Assembly: GCA_017404145.1 (NCBI GenBank) | Contig: JAFRCW010000009.1 | Location: forward strand, 60,973 to 124,972 | Direction of reading: 5' to 3' | Source of the DNA: Ruminococcus sp. | GTDB taxonomy: Bacteria > Bacillota > Clostridia > Oscillospirales > Acutalibacteraceae | DNA length: 64,000 nucleotides | Shown: positions 61,913 through 64,000 of the stretch, piece by piece | Layout: every line of letters begins with the position of its first letter | Numbering within the stretch: position 1 is the stretch's first letter | Translations under genes and position numbers: made by a program | The notes under the pieces: generated by a model | Database searches by the model: none | Told to the model about the DNA's origin: nothing | The model's input: only the letters and a program-made list of their open reading frames with translations

Positions 61913-61990
61913 AGGAATCAGGTGCGGACAGAGTCCGCCTGCAACCTTTCACCTTTCACCCTTCACAATTCACCTTTGCTCATAGCTCTT
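61913..61990. repeat. Heptad array plus GGGC-hairpin element, copy 4 (inverted)
   Basis: AGGAATCAGGTGCGGACAGA then GTCCGCCTGC and 7-base units TTTCACC, TTTCACC, CTTCACA, ATTCACC. Its complement reads like copy 3 at 43811-43868. A larger inverted repeat AAGCT...AGCTT lies just before it at about 61865-61896. Confidence 0.65.
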
Positions 61991-63695
61991 AGTTTTTGGT
62001 CGCTTTGTCATCAATGTGCCTCTTGATATTCTCATAGGTCACGCCGTATTTTTCGGCGATATCCTTGGCATAGCTCATGCCCTGCGGCGGGATGATGGAC
62101 ACCTTAAAGGAGCGATGCCCCTCATACACGCCGGTTACCAAGCTCTCCACCTTGCTGTCTCCCTCGGTTTCCTGATTGAACGTGTCCAGATGGCGCGCGA
62201 GGTCGTGCATATGGGTGTTGAAGATACACCGGCAGCCCAAATACCGCATCGCCTTTACCACATCCTTCGCGATGAACAGACCCTCCGCCACCGAGGTGGT
62301 GGCAAGGCTCTCGTTTAAAAGCAGCATGCTTTTTCCGGTCGCGACGTCAAAGATCTGTGACAGACGCTGGCTTTCCTCACCCAGTCTGCCGAGATCGACG
62401 GTGTCGTTTTCGTCGGCGGGAAAGTGAGTGAAGATGTTATCGCACGGAGAAAGAGCAAATTCGGACGCGGGTACATACAGCCCGAGCTGTGCAAGCAGAA
62501 CGCCGAAGCCTACCGCCTGCGTAAAGATCGTTTTGCCGCCGCGGTTGGGACCCGTGAGGATAAAGATTCGGTGATCGTCGTTGAATTCGAGATCGTTGGT
62601 GATGATGTCGATCTCCTCGCCCTTGACCTTGTTGATGGCGAGCTTGAGGTTATAGATATCTTTAAAAAGAATTTCTCTATTCTCGGTCGGCAGAACCTTT
62701 GCCTTACACATCGGCATCCCGGTTGCAAGGATCTTGTCGGTCAGCTCCGCCCAGCGGACGTAAAAAAGGATTTCCGGCAGCAGTGAGATCAGCGAATACC
62801 CGCTGACATTGACATATCGCTTCAACGTCGATTTGATATCGTTGACCGTGCGCTTCATAATATTCGTCACGGGTTTTTTGATCGCGTTCGAAAGCGGATC
62901 GCCTCCCGTCATCTCGGAGGTTTCAAAAAACGTTTCGTGAGTAGAAAGGTTGAGCCTTGCCTCGCTGACGCCGATATTCAGCGCACCGCTCGGGTTCGCG
63001 GGATGAAAGCGGGTTTTGCCCTCTGTGTTGAGGTCATCATTGAGATCGTCTTTGTTCTGCGCAAAGGTCATAAACCGTTTCATCAGTCCGGAATCGGTGA
63101 ACTCGGTCGTGTTTAAGGAAACGATACCCGCCGTCTTGGGTCTGAGCAGGCTGTCGAGATTGACGCCGATCGTGATACTGCGCAGCCGTGAGGCTTTTGC
63201 AAGAGTCTCGTCAATATCCGCTTTGAGTTCCTCAAAACCCGACTCCTTGCTGATATCGGTGACGATCGCGAACAGCTGTTTCATTCCGTCGGACTGAATA
63301 TCAAGGGACAGAAGGGTATCCTTGATCATATTGATACAGCTGACATAGTCGTCGATCTCTCTGAGACGGTTGATCAGCGACCACAGCGCGGGAGCCTCCT
63401 GATCCTTCTGGAAGCGTTCAAGATCCTGCAGATCTTTGAGCTTTAAGGTCAGCTCCTCCATCTTTTCACGGAGGACGGGAAAACGCAGAAAGTCGTCGAA
63501 TACATCACAGCGGTAGCGGATGACTTCCTCATCATCCGTCATCTGTGTCATCATCCTGCGGATATGATCTTTTTCATATTTCACGTTCGTCAGCGCATCG
63601 ATGATGAATTCGATCGAAAGATCGTTGATACATTCCGGCGTCAGGGGAGCGGTTTTTTTCTCGGCATTTTGCGGATATAATAAGCTGAATTCCAT
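61989..63695 (-). CDS. MutS-like ATPase lacking the mismatch-recognition domain
   Basis: 568 residues from ATG at 63695 (TAGGAGTGAC ahead). Residues 1-370 are a helical lever/core-like region. The ATPase domain begins about 390: Walker A TGPNRGGKTIFTQAVGFGV, and a Walker B of the form MLLLNESLATTSVAEG, with Asn where most MutS proteins have Asp but with the catalytic Glu kept. There is no N-terminal mismatch-binding domain and no Smr domain, so it is neither a classical MutS nor MutS2. Clostridia often have such proteins. Its role in DNA repair or otherwise is not known. Confidence 0.88.
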   Translation of the reverse strand: MEFSLLYPQNAEKKTAPLTPECINDLSIEFIIDALTNVKYEKDHIRRMMTQMTDDEEVIRYRCDVFDDFLRFPVLREKMEELTLKLKDLQDLERFQKDQEAPALWSLINRLREIDDYVSCINMIKDTLLSLDIQSDGMKQLFAIVTDISKESGFEELKADIDETLAKASRLRSITIGVNLDSLLRPKTAGIVSLNTTEFTDSGLMKRFMTFAQNKDDLNDDLNTEGKTRFHPANPSGALNIGVSEARLNLSTHETFFETSEMTGGDPLSNAIKKPVTNIMKRTVNDIKSTLKRYVNVSGYSLISLLPEILFYVRWAELTDKILATGMPMCKAKVLPTENREILFKDIYNLKLAINKVKGEEIDIITNDLEFNDDHRIFILTGPNRGGKTIFTQAVGFGVLLAQLGLYVPASEFALSPCDNIFTHFPADENDTVDLGRLGEESQRLSQIFDVATGKSMLLLNESLATTSVAEGLFIAKDVVKAMRYLGCRCIFNTHMHDLARHLDTFNQETEGDSKVESLVTGVYEGHRSFKVSIIPPQGMSYAKDIAEKYGVTYENIKRHIDDKATKN

Positions 63696-63726
63696 ACTGT
63701 CACTCCTAGGAACATTTGCTGATGAA

Positions 63727-63755
63727 ATTGTATCACGTAAATCGGATCGGGTCAA
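63727..63755 (-). promoter_or_regulatory. Promoter of the MutS-like gene
   Basis: On the minus strand TTGACC, 17 bases, TACAAT, about 30 bases before the start codon. Confidence 0.65.
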
Positions 63756-63828
63756 TACGCGGTTTTGACAGTCGGGTGAAAAACGCGAAAAAAAGCGGAG
63801 GATATCCTCCAATATCATTTAGTTAAGG

Positions 63829-63869
63829 AACAGGACACTCACAAATAGTGGGTGCCCTGTTTTTTTTTT
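63829..63869 (+). terminator. Strong terminator-like hairpin with long T-run
   Basis: AACAGGACACTCAC, AAATA, GTGGGTGCCCTGTT then nine or ten T. No plus-strand gene precedes it, so it either ends a short untranslated transcript or belongs to the end of a mobile element. Confidence 0.8.
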
Positions 63870-63911
63870 AAAAATTATGTAAAAAGGCTTGACAAAACGG
63901 TAGAAATGTGC

Positions 63912-63983
63912 GGCTGAACCTGTTCGTATTTCGAACAGGTTCAGCCCTTGTAATTAGGAATCATATCCAATCTTAATTACAAG
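63912..63983 (+). promoter_or_regulatory. Two consecutive hairpins before the next gene
   Basis: First: GGCTGAACCTGTTCG and CGAACAGGTTCAGCC (63912-63926 and 63932-63946), a perfect 15-pair stem with a 5-base loop. Second, starting at the next base: CTTGTAATTA and TAATTACAAG (63947-63956 and 63974-63983). The second arm overlaps the first bases of the AAGGAG ribosome site of the gene at 63996, so folding would hide it. A TTGACA lies upstream at about 63890. Confidence 0.65.
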
Positions 63984-63995
63984 GAGCATATCACA

Positions 63996-64000
63996 ATGAA
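63996..64000 (+). CDS. Start of a gene cut by the window edge
   Basis: ATGAA preceded by AAGGAG at a distance of 9 bases. Only two codons are visible, so no function can be given. Confidence 0.4.

Overview
The window looks like the chromosome of an anaerobic Firmicute of the Oscillospiraceae/Ruminococcus type. The evidence is the Clostridia-style S10-spc-alpha ribosomal operon (zinc-type S14, KOW gene between map and infA), low-GC Gram-positive promoters and strong Shine-Dalgarno sites, and four secreted proteins with type I dockerin modules, the mark of cellulosome-like organisms. No tRNA, rRNA or CRISPR array was seen.

Layout. 1-1725: a DUF4230-type membrane protein (running off the left edge) with a tiny membrane peptide on the minus strand, a structured RNA unit, and a PAP2 phosphatase on the plus strand. 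1867-17839: the ribosomal operon from rpsJ to rplQ with secY, adk, map, infA and rpoA, closed by a strong terminator and broken by three intergenic repeat insertions. 17838-18840: a 5'-truncated MuF-associated phage/element gene fragment. 18925-25992: dockerin proteins, an FkbM methyltransferase, a metallo-beta-lactamase-fold lipoprotein and an AraC regulator. 25996-28645: an IS4-like element whose transposase is split by a barnase-like toxin and barstar-like antitoxin module. 28652-36101: purC, two alpha/beta hydrolases, a second copy of the structured RNA and a 1291-residue dockerin protein. 36201-43377: ABC-F ATPase, malic enzyme, class II fumarase, a CDP-glycerol-type glycerophosphotransferase and a ThrH-like phosphatase. 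43454-47220: a feoA-feoA-feoB-Cys-rich peptide iron(II) uptake cluster under four near-identical palindromes. 47234-49327: an alpha-oxoamine synthase plus short-chain dehydrogenase pair that looks like serine palmitoyltransferase and 3-ketosphinganine reductase. 49376-59487: a ten-gene operon for a dTDP-4-amino-sugar and its probable lipid-linked export and transfer. 59508-64000: a CotH/dockerin protein, a phosphoribosyltransferase, a MutS-like ATPase, and the first bases of a gene behind two stacked hairpins.

How the parts work together. The long operon reads as one pathway: RmlA and RmlB make dTDP-4-keto-6-deoxyglucose, an RffA/FdtB-like transaminase aminates it, an ATP-grasp enzyme, an epimerase-like enzyme and an acyltransferase may tailor it, an ArnC/GtrB-like transferase loads it on a polyprenyl phosphate, an EamA/ArnE-ArnF-like pair flips it, and a GT-C-like membrane protein transfers it outside. 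The Feo cluster is a DtxR-type iron-regulated unit.

Most notable observations: (1) two copies of an unassigned structured RNA, each with its own matching promoter and terminator and with compensatory changes in the closing stem; (2) a barnase/barstar pair sitting inside an IS4-type transposase gene and separating its catalytic Glu from the two Asp residues; (3) the sphingolipid-like gene pair in a Firmicute; (4) several families of intergenic repeats, including arrays with a strict 7-base period whose unit differs from locus to locus.
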